A DNA stretch of 64,000 bases from Fragilariopsis cylindrus CCMP1102 (lineage: Eukaryota; Bacillariophyta; Bacillariophyceae; Bacillariales; Bacillariaceae), in assembly GCA_900095095.1 (NCBI GenBank), contig FMBT01000387.1, positions 1-64,000 of the forward strand. Direction: 5' to 3'. Of this stretch, positions 10,058 to 22,189 are shown piece after piece (position 1 is the first letter of the stretch; each line of letters opens with the position of its first letter). Under the pieces are notes generated by a model, which was given only the letters and a program-made list of their open reading frames with translations, had not been told where the DNA came from and made no database searches. The position numbers and the translations under genes were made by a program.

Positions 10058-12963
10058 GATGTATGTAATTCCGCTACGATTATTTTATTGAACACCTAGT
10101 AGCACAGTTCAGTGACTGGGACGTATACGATGACAGGTTGGGGTTGATTGCTTGTTTTTTATATATCGTTTGATTGGTTTGCTCCCTTAGTGGTTGCTTG
10201 GCAATATGTGTCAACAACTGAGTTTAAGAAAACTTGATAACTTTTCAATTAATTTTAAACCTTAAAAAACGCTTTTTTCTGATATAAAAATATGTTGTGG
10301 CTTGGCTGTTTATTGCCCAAAAGGAATCACGGCGAATTTGATTTCATGGAGAGCTAGAAGAAAGGAGCGGTTGTTGTACAGACTAGTAGTCGCGCGCTAC
10401 TACACATCCACCACTTGCCAACTTGTTTCCAAGTAAAGCTTTGTTTCTAAGGTACGTACAAGTTGTGAAACTTTTAAATTAGTGGAGGTGTGATGAAGAG
10501 GTGTGACGACATGGAATGAGGCACAATGACTTTGCTTCTTTGTTTCAACCAAGTCAACCGGTTGAATAACTCATATAGAATAAGTACTTTAAAAATCCTA
10601 GTATACCTACAGTAGTTAGCTACAGTACAGGTATTATTCAATTTGTTAGAAAAATGTACGAGGAACGATCTGAAAATGGTGGAGAACAAGACTGAAATGG
10701 ATAACTACCAATTGAGAAACTTCCTCACTTGGAACGTGGAGACCTGTAATCTAGAAAGCTTCCATGATTCAGTGGGATGGTCCAAGGACAGATTCAACAG
10801 TATCATCGCACAGCAAGATGAAGCTGACAACAAATGACAACAAATGTGCCCAAATAGCTCGGAGCAACAACCCGGACGGTCCAAGCAGCTTACAGCTGAT
10901 CCACTCTCTCTCTATCAGGAAGGACCTAGAGGCAAGATCAAGACTGGTAGGGTTCCTGGGATATTCTAATCTCGATAATCTAGTCAAGGTCTCTTCTAAA
11001 TCAGCAAAATCCATTATTACAGCGATCCGGAAACTGAAGGGAAGGGAAGAGCATGGAGATGCCCTCCCTTCAGGTGCAGATCTGCTATGTTTAATTAGAT
11101 TTTCTCTCTGTTATTTTATCTACATCAAAATGATATAATTCATTTAGCATACATTGGTGGATATTACATGAAGATGCGAACAAATAAATCTGATATGTTG
11201 CATCTTTAATTGAATGAAGTAACGAGAAGAGAAAGAGGAGAATTATTAGATTTTTGTCTCGATCCGACATCTAGTAATTCCATATCCAATGCAACAACAA
11301 TAAACGAGATGTGCTGATGCCATGGGAAGCCATATCAGTTGCAGTAAATTTAGGGAAGACTGTCAGTACTCTTAATAATGACATTCTGACATATACCATG
11401 ATGGGTACAATGATCATACACAAGTCAATTGAGGTCTTAAGTGTTAAAAGTATCGTGTTGAGACAAAGCTAAATGCTTGTTATTGTTACTACTAATACTA
11501 ATATTCTCTCTGCTGCTGATCTACATAATGGCATCATAGTATATATATCTCATACAACATCAAGATGCCTATAGAGATAAGCTGGTATAGAGGTAAATGT
11601 TTACAGTAGTACTATATTGCATTATTGCCTAGGATTAAGGATTTCATAATAAGATTGAGATCTACTATCTTCTGCGCCTAAAAGATAGCTACTACAAGAT
11701 ACTAATACTAATTGTTACATTATTATACATTTATTCTTCCCTGAAAGTTGTTTCTTACAAGTTTTGGGTATTATTCTTTGGTGCTATAAATCTTCTGACT
11801 GATAGATATAATCGATGTGAAATTATTATATATCTTATAAGAAGTAGTAAAGTATTTCTTCTGTTCTATCTACTAATTTTTAACTCTTGTATTTGTTGGT
11901 ATACTTGTATACTGTAGCACTTATACAAACAAAAGTAGGGATAGTAAACTATCTAGCTCTAATAGCACAAAAAAAATTGTGTGCTTACTACCTGGTTTGT
12001 ATAAATTATTGCTCTATGTTTTAGAGGTACATTCGTGGTACTATCTTTTGATGACTACTCATCCGTCCGGTAATTTAAATCTCAAAGTAGTAGCATAGCC
12101 TGTAACTACGGCTTCTTCTCCTTCGAATTCTGGCTCTTCTCCAAGGACGAAGAAAAATCTAAATTGAAATGGGGGTATAGTTTTACTTCAATCACATTGT
12201 GGAGATGCGGCTTGTAAGAAGTACGATTGATGTCACCGTTATACACGTCGTGTATCGAAATTTTTATCTAGTGGCTTCGGTAAATTTCAACGTTGGAAGT
12301 CACACATACAACATTTTTTTATTTTGTGTCAAAAATTATACGACTGCTGTATTTTTTCCTCCCGCGCTAAATAAACTCAGATTTCTTGCATTGCATTCGT
12401 GAAAAATCTAGAATGTCTGTTGTCTTTGAGTGGCGAAGTCCACGATTGAGATTTAAAAATCTGGTCCAAAGCGTGGCTGGCGTTTTACCCCTCTTTTATA
12501 GCCTTTCAGCGCCCCAATTTTTTAAAAACAACATCAACAAATACTTGTTTCCAATCACAGACCGTTCTATTCCGCCCAGAGCAATGCTCATTTTCATTTA
12601 GCAACCAAAGACGCACGACGTACTAGACCGTGTAATTAATTAATTCCTATGATCTCCTACTAAAATCGTATATCAATGATTACCAGTAGTGGTTTGTGTT
12701 TTTATGTGCAGTTTGTGTCAGTAAATAAAAAAGAGTCCATATCATTCATAATAGTTGCCGTTCGCACCTCTATTGACGCTACTTCACTGTCCATATCATC
12801 ATCCGTTCCGTTCCTTCGATTTGTAAATACACAGCACAACTGTAGTATCAAGTAGTAGCGTAGCGCTCCAGGAGTGATACATTGTGTATCGATATAGCAA
12901 TTTTCAATTCAATACACTTTAAGTAAGTTTCAGTCTCTCTCTCTCACTCTCATTCGTTTCGCC
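10058..12963. other. Gene-poor 2.9-kb region
   Basis: AT-rich DNA with dispersed short frames. The longest, 10764-11138 on the plus strand (124 codons) and an overlapping frame from 10643, have no recognisable motif or targeting sequence, so I do not call them genes. The last ~250 bases before 12964 include a CT-rich tract and are probably the cyclin promoter and leader. No structural RNA could be identified by eye. Confidence 0.45.
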
Positions 12964-14539
12964 ATGGTATCCACAAGAGCAGATCGGAAACGAACATCGG
13001 GGGAAATCAGCCATGATGATGTGATTTCTGATGGGGTTCAAACTAGGAATCAACTTAATGTTGAGATAGAAAGCAATGATAATAATATTTTCATAGATAG
13101 TGAACCATCGTTGCTGCCACCAAAGACGAAACGGCGAAGGGCATATGAAGCTAAAGCTGCTGCTACTGCTGCTGCACAAAGTAAGAAAACACGGGCCCTC
13201 AAACCTGTAGCGGCCAATGTGAATAGACAGAAAAAGACATCAGCGAATGCTAAAACTGTAACGAAAGCTAAAACTGTCACGAAAGCGAAAGCTACCGTAA
13301 AAACAAAAGCTATCGCCCGTAAAAGCAGCAGCAGCAGCAGCAGCAGTAATGAAAAAAAAATGCCTAAAGAGGAAAGCGGGTACAAAAATTGTTCCCTGTG
13401 AATCGAAGACCAATGAGAAGGTCCAGCTCGAAAGCAGCAGCGTTGACACAGCATCTTCTTCTGGATTTGTGAAGAGGTCGAGAAGACGATCATCAATAAA
13501 GTTAAGTGGTGGCCAAAAGGGTGTCGAACCGGATGACATCGATGCCAGAGATAAGAATGATCCAAATTCCGTGACCGATTATGTTGAGGACATGTATGAA
13601 CATTTCTTTCGAAAGGAAGAGGGAACATCGGTGAGTCGATGTTATATGGGTCGACCTGTTCATGGTGTAGTAGATGGTGTAGGGAAAGTACAACCACATA
13701 TTAATGAAAACATGCGTTGTATCCTGGTGGATTGGTTAATTGAGGTACATTACAAATTCAAACTGTTCCCAGAAACTTTATATTTAACTGCTAATATATT
13801 AGATCGATTTTTATCGAAAACAGAAGAAGCTGTTGTGAAACGTGATCTACAATTGGTGGGGGTAACAGCATTATTGATTTCTGCTAAATACGAAGAAATG
13901 TATGTACCCGAATTACGGGATTTAACATATATCTGTGACGGGGCCTATACGGAAGCTAAGGTACGTTGTGTGCTCGTGTTTTTATTTTATATTTCTATTC
14001 CCTTACAGCTACATACGATACTCCTTGTACTTACCACTTTCCATTTAATTTTCCTTCCTCATTTTGATCTATTCTAACTTATACCTGTACTAATAGATTC
14101 TACGTATGGAGGAAAATATACTGCGAACACTTGAGTACAACGTTACCGTTCCAACACCACACACATTCTTGGTCCGATTTTTGAAGGCGGCACATGCCTG
14201 TAAGCTTACGCAACAAATTGCAAACTTGTCTTAGATGGGACGTTATTAAGTTTGGAACACTTAACATGTATGTTACGACCAAGTCAAATGGCAGCAGCGG
14301 CTGTTATGATAGCACGAAGGGCCATTGGAAGATTAAATTGGAGTCCAACTCTTGTTGCGTATAGCCAGTACGACGAAGAAGAGGTTATAGGGTATGCACG
14401 AATGGTACTGAAAGCTAAAAGCAAATTGGATAAAAACAAAGAATTAATGGCATTGCAGAAGAAATATTCCAAGAATAAGTATGGGAAAGTTTCGCATTAT
14501 AAGTTTGCACCGATAAAAGATCCTATTTATGATTATTAA
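12964..14539 (+). CDS. B-type (mitotic) cyclin, two exons, two apparent frame changes
   Basis: Regulatory subunit of mitotic CDK1. The ATG at 12964 sits in GCCATGG context. Residues ~1-130 are Lys/Ala-rich and disordered; I see no perfect RxxL destruction box, only a weak TRAL...AN near-match. The cyclin box follows, with MRCILVDWLIEVHYKF, ETLYLTANILDRFL and SAKYEEMY, all classical cyclin-N signatures. The intron is 13961-14096 (GTACGT...TAG, phase 0). The next exon gives YNVTVPTPHTFLVRF and then the cyclin-C part PSQMAAAAV...RLNWSP. Reading frame changes are needed at the A9 run 13352-13360 and near 14228 (after QQIAN). Sequence on both sides of each is family-conserved, so sequencing indels are likelier than decay. 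No other full-length cyclin copy is present in the window to compensate. Confidence 0.88.
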
Positions 14540-14939
14540 ACAAGTGATTGTCTAATCAAAAAACAATAGTATACGTCAAGGCCATACGAGGCGAATGAAT
14601 GAATAAATAATAGAAAACTAAAAAAAGAAGAGAAAGATAAACAAACAACAATGATACTAACAAAATAAACAATTATTTTGGTTTTTTGGAAAAAAAAAGG
14701 ACAAAAAAGAAACAAACACTGGTAGAAAAGGAAGACGAGGCACGAACACCGGTGTTCTATTTTAGAATGTCTCATTCAGAGTTGGTAAATAAAAACGCCA
14801 TTAAAAATAATTATTTATCTCTCCTTTTTTCAGTTAGTGCTATGGAGATGTTTTAAGATTCCAGTCTAGTTTTTCTAACCTTCATCAACAACATCGAAGC
14901 ACCCGAATATTATTATACTCCCTTTTATATATTGCATAT
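14540..14939. other. Convergent 3' spacer
   Basis: About 400 bases of A/T-rich UTR-like sequence between two convergent genes, with no coding signal. Confidence 0.5.
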
Positions 14940-16997
14940 TTATACTACCTCTTGAGTTGAATCATCATCGTCGTCGCCGTGATCGACATAATTGTCCCCT
15001 TCGATATTTGCCCCCGCTACCAATAATGCTGGAGATGATCCTATATCCATGTCCATCTTATTATTATTATTATTATCAGACTCTACTAATGATAAATTTT
15101 CATACTCCCATTGCTCTTCTCTCGATCTTGTTATGGTTGGTGTTGCAATACAACAATTGCAAATAAAATCAATAATCTTGAGTCCGAATCCAACAAGAAA
15201 TAAGATTCGTCCTGGCCCTATATTCCATAGAAAATCAACAGTAACAGTATCATAATCACTCTTATTTATAACCTCATCTTCGTCATAATCGGTGGTATAT
15301 GACGATGATATTATGGTCCCATCACTTGTTGATGTGTCGTAGGCATATGTAACTAATTCACTATAAGAGAGTAATGGTAAGCATATATAATTAGAACAGT
15401 AATATACCGTTATATAACCAAGTATACTCAATAATGACCAACATCCACCTGCAGTCTTGGTACAATTCATATCGTATTGATTGTACAAACGTAAAATGTT
15501 GGATACAAATATTGGTATATATGCTGCAGTTGTTATTAATAATGCTAATACAATATATATACTTATTTCGGAGCATACATTACAATGATCTTGAGGAGAA
15601 AGAAACTGATCCATCCCCGATGTTGAACAAAATTTACCAAATGGAACAAGTTGGATGTCATCGTCAGTATTACAATTATCAATACCCAATGCGAGTAATC
15701 CCATATATAATGTAACAGTCTCGAACGGCGACGACGATGATGATGACTGTGGGATTAAATTGGCATGCAAGGATTATTGCAAGTAATCCAAATGCATTCA
15801 AAAATAAACCAAGTTAAAGTAAATTTGTTCGGATGTTATTGTTATTCTTCCTCCAGTCATCATCATCATCGTTATCGTCGTTACCATCAGCGTGGTTACT
15901 GCTGTCACTATTCTCATCATCAACATTATTAACAGTGTATGGTGTTTGTGCTTGTGTTCTTTTAGCAGCAGTAGCAGCAGCAGTAGCAGCACCTGTACCA
16001 GTACCAGTACCACCTCCATCACCATCACCACTACTATCATTGAATCCCCATTTCCCTATAGATATACAAAGATAAAATTTCTTCTAGTAGCCACGGAGAA
16101 ACCTTTAGTAATGGTGATGGATAACATAAAAAACATGGAGGTCCACGTAGTTCCCATTTCGGTATATTAGTAGTCTTGTTCTTCTTCTTTTCTCCTTCTT
16201 CATTTTTTGTCCGTATATGACGCGCAACCGCTCCATCAACACGATCATACATCCAACGGCGTGGTAAAGGTGCATTTTGTACTGAATTCATCTTCTTACA
16301 ACTCGTGTTTTTATCTTCATTTTCGTCTCCACCCCCGTCGACGTGACGATCACTTGCGTTCTGAATACCTTGCTTTTATTTCTGGTGGAGCCTGTTCTGG
16401 TTCCTCGTCATCGTCATTGTTGTCGTTATTGGTGTCGCTATCACAATCATAATCATCGATATCATGATCATTGTTTAGCTCTTCCTTACTGTCGTAATAT
16501 TTACCCCCTACTGTATCTACTAGCAGGTGTTAAATCTAGAGGAGGAGAAGGATCAGATAAGGAAGGAATAGAAGCCATTGTAATCAATTCCATAAATGGA
16601 CTAATTGTTACAGATGAAGCAAAGCAGAAACAGAGATGCCATCATCTCCTCTTGCTCTTGCTGCTACATGATGGTTCTCGTTTACTGCCATAAACTATGT
16701 TGTTGGTTGTACATCACCACTATCAGTATCAGTATTACTATCGTTACTTTCATCATCATCATCATCATCATCATCGTAGTTGACATATTTGTTCTTGCTG
16801 GTTGCGGTTGTTACGATTGAATTATAGAAATCTTCATGGATAGTTGTTCTCCTTGTTACACCATTAGTTCGTCGTGATGACGACACGCGTTGTACGCTGC
16901 GGAGGTATTGTTGTTTCTTCCTGGCGAGGTTATCGTTATCATTATTTTTGTGGATATCTTCTTCTTCTTATTTTTTTTTTTACAGTGTGCTTCCATG
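14940..16997 (-). pseudogene. Membrane protein gene broken by several frame changes
   Basis: The intact 3' frame (14940-15770, 276 codons from a TTG) encodes hydrophobic helices (around IYIVLALLITTAAYIPIFV, a segment before PLLSY, and GPGRILFLVGFGLKIIDFI), Cys-rich pieces (CNVCSE, CNCC) and an acidic Asp/Asn tail. Upstream on the same strand the coding texture continues in changing frames: LNAFGLLAIILACQFNPT near 15.78 kb, a Gly/Thr/Ala-rich stretch near 15.95 kb, PRRWMYDRVDG near 16.25 kb, and acidic and basic runs back to about 16.99 kb, where MEAHCKKK could start. Roughly eight frame changes plus an in-frame TAA lie between these pieces. The family is not recognised. It is either a decayed gene or one with many uncorrected indels; some gaps could hide short introns, but no clean GT-AG pairs fit. 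Confidence 0.5.
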
Positions 16998-17478
16998 AGA
17001 GGGAGGAAATTCTCGTCTTTTTATCAACCAACTGACTATCTATTGAGGAATAGGAGTGTGGATATCAATGTCAGTGTAATGGACGACGTTTTTCAATATA
17101 TCTATCCAATATTATCACACACAACCACGTTCGTACTCACGTGCTTGCATTTGAGTTGTGTCAAAAGCATGTTTTATTCGATTCTTGTTTTCTTTTTTGT
17201 TATGGTATCTTTCCAGACACGTGCTTAAAAATGGAACAAATGGTTTCGTTGAGCACGTCTGACTTTTGACAAATATTGGACTCATCTGATTAAAATTGAA
17301 AAAAAAAAAAAAAAAAAAGGAGGATAACAAAATACAAGATGACAAAAACCATTTTCGAACTTCTATTTATGTGCTGATTACGATGGAATAACACAGCCAT
17401 CAATGCATTGACCAAAGCTCAACATTAGTAGGAAGAGCTTGCAGTCATATTAGCTAGCAGGAGGGGAAAGAAAGTACA
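16998..17478. other. Divergent intergenic region with A20 tract
   Basis: Shared upstream region of the minus-strand membrane protein and plus-strand COQ2. It contains an A20 homopolymer (17299-17318). No gene is seen. Confidence 0.5.
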
Positions 17479-17596
17479 ATGGATCTACTAGCTCATCGGA
17501 TTATTTCCCCTACGATTACAGCTAGTTCTCGTAGTAGTAGAATCATCGGCGTCAACAAAATATCCTATTTTCATGTTGCGGCAAAAGCATCGCCGT

Positions 17597-17627
<31 letters not shown>

Positions 17628-19203
17628 GTTGTCGAACACTATCAGATCAGCCGCGAAACGTCTCTATTATGGTTGCGGGGACAAAATAAGAATAGAAAAA
17701 GGAACAAACAAACGACACCACGATCAACAGCATCAGCAACAACGACGAGATAGAAGAATACAACTACATCATCAGAATTATCCTCGGCATGATACTTGTC
17801 CGTATACCAGTCGGAAGCAGCAAAATTATCAATATCATCATTATCAACAGTTATCTTCATCTTCATTCGTTGTAGGAGAATTTCGTCGTACTTATAGCAG
17901 CAGCAGCAGCAGCAGCAGTAATAGCAATAGCAATAGGGAGAAAAATGATACTATAACAACAGCAGCAGAAGTAGGTACAGATAAAGATATAGATACAACT
18001 TTTGGAACAACAACAACACTAACGACAACATCTGATCCATCAATGGTGAATTGGGTTGACGATTACTTACCATCATCGTTACGACCGTATGCACATTTGT
18101 CACGAATGGATAAACCAATCGGAACGTGGTTGTTATTGTGGCCATGTTATTGGTCAACAGCAATGGCAGCGGGTGTTAATGCTCCTCATAATGTTGATGT
18201 TAATTCAACTATTACTTCAAGTACATCAACAATAATAATTGATAAAACAACAGCATTAACAACTAATAGTGTATCATTTTTTGATATATTTCCAGATCCA
18301 AAATTATTAGGTTTATTTACAATTGGTGCATTTGTTATGCGTGGTGCTGGTTGTACCATTAATGATTTATGGGATCGTGATCTTGATCGACAGGTAGAAA
18401 GAACGAAGACACGTCCATTAGCTTCTGGTACAGTCACACAAACACAGGCCATAGCATGGTTGGCGATCCAATTATCTGTTGGATTAAGCGTATTATTGAG
18501 TTTACCACATACACAATATTGTTTTATTTGGGGTGCCGCATCACTTCCATTAGTGGTTGCATATCCACTAATGAAACGTATATTTGATTATCCACAACTC
18601 GTATTAGGATTATGCTTTAATTGGGGTGCCATTATGGGATGGGCTGCCGTACATGGATCTATTGATTATAATGTTATTTTACCACTGTATTTAAGCGGTG
18701 TTACCTGGACAATAGGATACGATACATTGTATGCACATCAAGATAAGAAGGATGATACTAAATTAGGACTAAGATCAACAGCAATTACATTTGGTCGTGC
18801 AAGTACAAATAATAATGGTTATAATGTCGTCAACAAAAACAACAATAAAAATAACGACGATGATAATGATAACGATGACGATAGTATACACAAACGTATT
18901 TTACATAAATTAGCTCTCACAACATATGCATGTTGGTTGTTAGCTGGATATAATGGCGTTGCTGCGACATCAGCAGCAGCAATGACAACACCAATGATAA
19001 TGTCGGATTTATTATTATCACCATCATTTGGTATATATGCAATGGGTGTAACTGGTGCATATTCACATTTAGTTTGGCAAATCCATACAGCTGATTTAAA
19101 TGATCCACATAATTTAGCAGAACGATTTAGATCAAATGCAAAAGTTGGTGGAATCATTTTTGGTTCCATTCTTGCATCTAAGATTGCGTTAGTAGTAGTA
19201 TAA
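17479..19203 (+). CDS. COQ2: 4-hydroxybenzoate polyprenyltransferase (COQ2)
   Basis: UbiA-family enzyme that attaches the polyprenyl tail to 4-hydroxybenzoate in ubiquinone synthesis at the mitochondrial inner membrane. The product is 574 aa. Residues 1-190 are a long Ser/Arg/Gln-rich, acid-poor leader, consistent with mitochondrial targeting plus a low-complexity linker from CAG/TCG repeats. The catalytic core starts at [20 protein letters not shown]. The first Asp motif [20 protein letters not shown] is textbook COQ2, and the second is [12 protein letters not shown]; together they bind Mg-diphosphate. Multiple hydrophobic helices surround them. An Asn/Asp insertion (~455-475) lies late in the protein. 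No intron is needed. UbiA relatives making plastoquinone or heme lack this exact first motif, so COQ2 is the firm call. Confidence 0.95.
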
Positions 19204-19395
19204 GAAAGAAATACTAATACGAAAAATTTACCTTTTAGATCTTCCAGGAAATAATAAAGATTTATTACACAAGGATTTTGATGCTACAAAACATGAAGTA
19301 GTATAATTTTATTTAGCGGATATTTTCTCCAAATTTGGCTAGCTACACCCCTTATGTTCATGGTGGTGATATTTCTCTGTTGTTTCTACTGCCTT

Positions 19396-20229
19396 TTATT
19401 CTTCTTTCGTCGTCGTCGTCGTCGTCACCTCTTTAATCGATGAAACCTTCAATGAAAATGGAAATATACCGTCTCCGAATGTTTCTTTTGGGTTGGGACT
19501 ACCATCACTCAAACGAAGAGATAACATCAGTCCAATTTCTCGTATGGTTGTTACATCAAATTTGTACAGTGCAATTGCTTCTGGACTTGGTTTATTGCTT
19601 GATCGACCACCAAATGCAGGATGCAATTTTGTAAATGGAATATATATATCTTGTTCTATATTATCATCTCTTGTTGGGATATCACATTGCCATGATGGAC
19701 TACGCGAGGATGGACCACCACCACCACCCGTATTCCCATTAGACATAGTGAATTTATACGTTTTTCCATCACCGATAATTTTTAACTTTATACCAATTGC
19801 ATTTGGACTAAAACCGCAATTATTATTATCGTCGTCGTCGTCGTCGTCGTCGTCAGATAGGCTTGCACGGATAGAACAAAATCCACCTCCATCTGTATTT
19901 ATAGTTCCCGTAAAATCAAGCAGTTTCCCATCATCATCATCATCATCATTAACATCGTCATTCATGATTTTGTGTGTAGTTTCTGATTTACCACCCATAA
20001 CACCATCATCGAGACGAAACCATTTCAAATTCGAACCGAATAAGTCCAGAGCTGTTAATGCATTTGCTATATTGCCAGCACGATCGTACGTCATTCTATT
20101 CTTCTGTTTCTTCTTCTCTATCGTAGTTGTAATCTTATTGAATGGAGTTCGAATCCAGTTTGGTAATGAAACAGCTAATGTACTTGCTAGAAAAATGAGT
20201 ACAACCGCAAATCTTGTCTTTATTTTCAT
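19396..20229 (-). CDS. CIA30 (NDUFAF1-like) domain protein
   Basis: 277-aa single-exon protein. Residues 1-~22 form a hydrophobic N-terminal segment (FAVVLIFLASTLAVSLP), so it enters the secretory route, possibly on to the plastid, or is membrane-anchored. The core has WFRLDDGVMGGKSE and, after an Asp run, FTGTINTDGGGFCSIR, both hallmarks of the CIA30 family, followed by a beta-rich C-terminal half ending IREIGLMLSLRLSDG. In animals and fungi NDUFAF1/CIA30 is a complex I assembly factor; plants and algae also have CIA30-domain proteins of unclear role. Because the leader looks signal-like and not mitochondrial, I keep to the domain call. It is convergent with COQ2 and divergent from ClpS. Confidence 0.85.
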   Translation of the reverse strand: MKIKTRFAVVLIFLASTLAVSLPNWIRTPFNKITTTIEKKKQKNRMTYDRAGNIANALTALDLFGSNLKWFRLDDGVMGGKSETTHKIMNDDVNDDDDDDGKLLDFTGTINTDGGGFCSIRASLSDDDDDDDDDNNNCGFSPNAIGIKLKIIGDGKTYKFTMSNGNTGGGGGPSSRSPSWQCDIPTRDDNIEQDIYIPFTKLHPAFGGRSSNKPSPEAIALYKFDVTTIREIGLMLSLRLSDGSPNPKETFGDGIFPFSLKVSSIKEVTTTTTTKEE

Positions 20230-20621
20230 CGTTGAGAGAAGTTAAAATTGGCTACAGTACAGTAACTGTTACCCGCATCAATTGTTTTAGATGGCAACAG
20301 CAAAAGAAAAGAAAAGAAAAGAAAAAATAACGAAAGACAAATCAATATCGTATTTTTTTCCACAGGGCCATCCCTGGATGGTCTGGGCGATTCACACATG
20401 GGACTGAATCCCGTTAAAAAAAGAACAATGCGCACGTCGTCGTGTGCGTGCCACACAAAATCTTTGATGACGAAGTTTGAAAGAAAAAACCTCTCAAGTA
20501 ATTATTAATAAAGAAGCCCAAAAAAGTCGTTTTTCTTTATCTCATCAATTATTCATACCAATAATTTACATTCCTCTCCTTCCCTACGATCGTTCTGATT
20601 TTTTCTTCGTTGAGCAGTAAA
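20230..20621. promoter_or_regulatory. Bidirectional promoter region between CIA30 and ClpS genes
   Basis: A 392-base gap separates divergent start codons, so promoters for both genes must lie here. It contains an AAAAG repeat tract and a GC-richer stretch around 20365-20415. No known element is recognised with confidence. Confidence 0.4.
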
Positions 20622-21341
20622 ATGGTGTCTAATTTGTGGTTGACGGTATTGTCGGTCGTCACGATTTTCCTAGGTCTTTGTGTCGACGAATCCTTTAGTT
20701 TCTTTGCTACTCCGACGTCGACGTCAAATCATCATCATATCACACGCAGAGCTACGACAACAGCAACCACAACACTACTAGCGCCATCATGGTCGTCGTC
20801 TCTTCTTCGTCTCGTCTTCTTTCTTCTTAGCATCAACTGTTATTGATAGTCCAACTATTACTGAAGATGATATTGTTATCGAAATATTAAGGATAGTGAC
20901 ACAAAAAGTGAAGAAAAGAATGGAAAGGATGGATGGGAAATTCGTTTATTTAATGATCCAATGAATCATCGTACATTTGTAGCTAAGTGTCTTAATGAAA
21001 TTTGTGGTAAATCTGATTCGGAATCATATCAAATTATGATGCAGGCCATAAAAGTGGGTAAGTTACAGTCAGTCTGTTGTTTCCTTTGGAGTTAATCCAC
21101 TATTGTTTTATTATATGTATATTGTGGGGGGGGGGGGGGGGGAGAGAAATAGAACATACAATACGATAAGATACATTTTTCACCTTCTTTTTTCTAACAC
21201 CATGTGATTTTTTCTGACATTTTCTTTTTGCGAAGGATGGGTATCGTAGGACGTTATGCTTATGAAATTGCAGAATTATATTATGGTTCCTTGAAGGCGG
21301 AGGGTTTAACTGTTGATATGGTTCAAGTCGATGACGAGTGA
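20622..21341 (+). CDS. clpS: Plastid-targeted ClpS protease adaptor, two exons, frame changes in the linker
   Basis: ClpS delivers N-degron substrates to the ClpC/ClpP protease. The ATG at 20622 opens a signal peptide (LWLTVLSVVTIFLGLCV) followed by SFSFFATP, a Phe-type cleavage motif like those of complex-plastid leaders, then a basic Thr/Arg-rich transit region. After an acidic linker comes the ClpS core: WEIRLFNDPMNHRTFVAKCL, SYQIMMQAIK, and in exon 2 GIVGRYAYEIAELYYGSLKAEGL, matching the family's loop and helices (the family motif is LLNDDxxPMxFV). The intron is 21058-21235 and contains a G17 run. Two frame changes fall in the linker between ~20830 and 20900, and the donor/acceptor phases miss one base at the G run before the donor. 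Because the core is well conserved, indel errors are more likely than loss. Confidence 0.82.
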
Positions 21342-22189
21342 ATTAGAATTGAGAGAGAGAGGGAAAAAGAGAATCTTTAAATCTGGACTGAATGATTGAT
21401 TTCACACATCATTTTTTTATGTGTGTGTGAAGTTATCATTGTTTACTTTTTATTATCTGGGAGAAGAACCAAATATTTTAAAAAGGATAGGAGAATGGAA
21501 AACCGGAACATATTATACCAACATCAAGAAATAATTGTTTGCATAATGTAATACTGTAATACTTACCAATAATGATGATGATGGTCGACAGAAGAATGAA
21601 TGAATCATCGTATCCTCGATTGCGTTTTCTTGTTCACAACAAACTTTCGTTTCTTTACATACATACATACATACATGCATATCGAACAAACGATTTAGTG
21701 GGTTGTGTCATCCCTTATTATCATTATTTTTTCGATTATTTTTAACATGTGCAATAAATGGAAATGTTTTACTGTACAATACATATAACTTTTAGGAATT
21801 AACATTCATTTACTAGCAAATAATATCCATTACTACACAAATTTACACTGTATTATGTTTAGTCGTGATATAATGATGCAAAGAAATGTATTTGAAAATA
21901 CTTTTTGATGTGTTGCAACAATTCTCTTTTCGCCATGTATGTGACTTTTGTGAATTCCATTTTACTCTTGTCAGCAAACATAAAATAATGCACTTTAGAT
22001 CCTAAATTATAACTATTTCCTCGTGATTACTCGGCAGTTATGTGCAGGCAGTAGCAATGGTTTATGCGCATTCAGCCTGCTAGATTTTCCCTCTCGCTAC
22101 CATTCCATATAAAACTACTGTAGTAGATTCATTCACTGTTTATACTATATTTTTTTTTAAAAAGTTATATGCATTATTGGTTTAAACCA
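21342..22189. other. Intergenic region
   Basis: AT-rich DNA with a TACA tandem repeat near 21655-21680 and no coding sequence recognised. It covers the 3' end of ClpS and the 3' end of the minus-strand MYND-finger locus. Confidence 0.5.

Noticed and set aside
10643-11138. Two overlapping plus-strand frames as a possible gene
   Set aside because: No start context, targeting sequence, known motif or low-complexity coding signature; they sit in a gene-poor AT-rich stretch.
13050-13697. Long minus-strand frame opposite the cyclin gene (215 codons)
   Set aside because: Mirror of the Lys/Ala/Ser-rich coding sequence on the plus strand; Leu-rich antisense text from CAG/AAA codons.
20365-20415. GC-richer stretch considered as a tRNA-like gene
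   Set aside because: No cloverleaf, no TTCGA loop and no anticodon arm could be formed.
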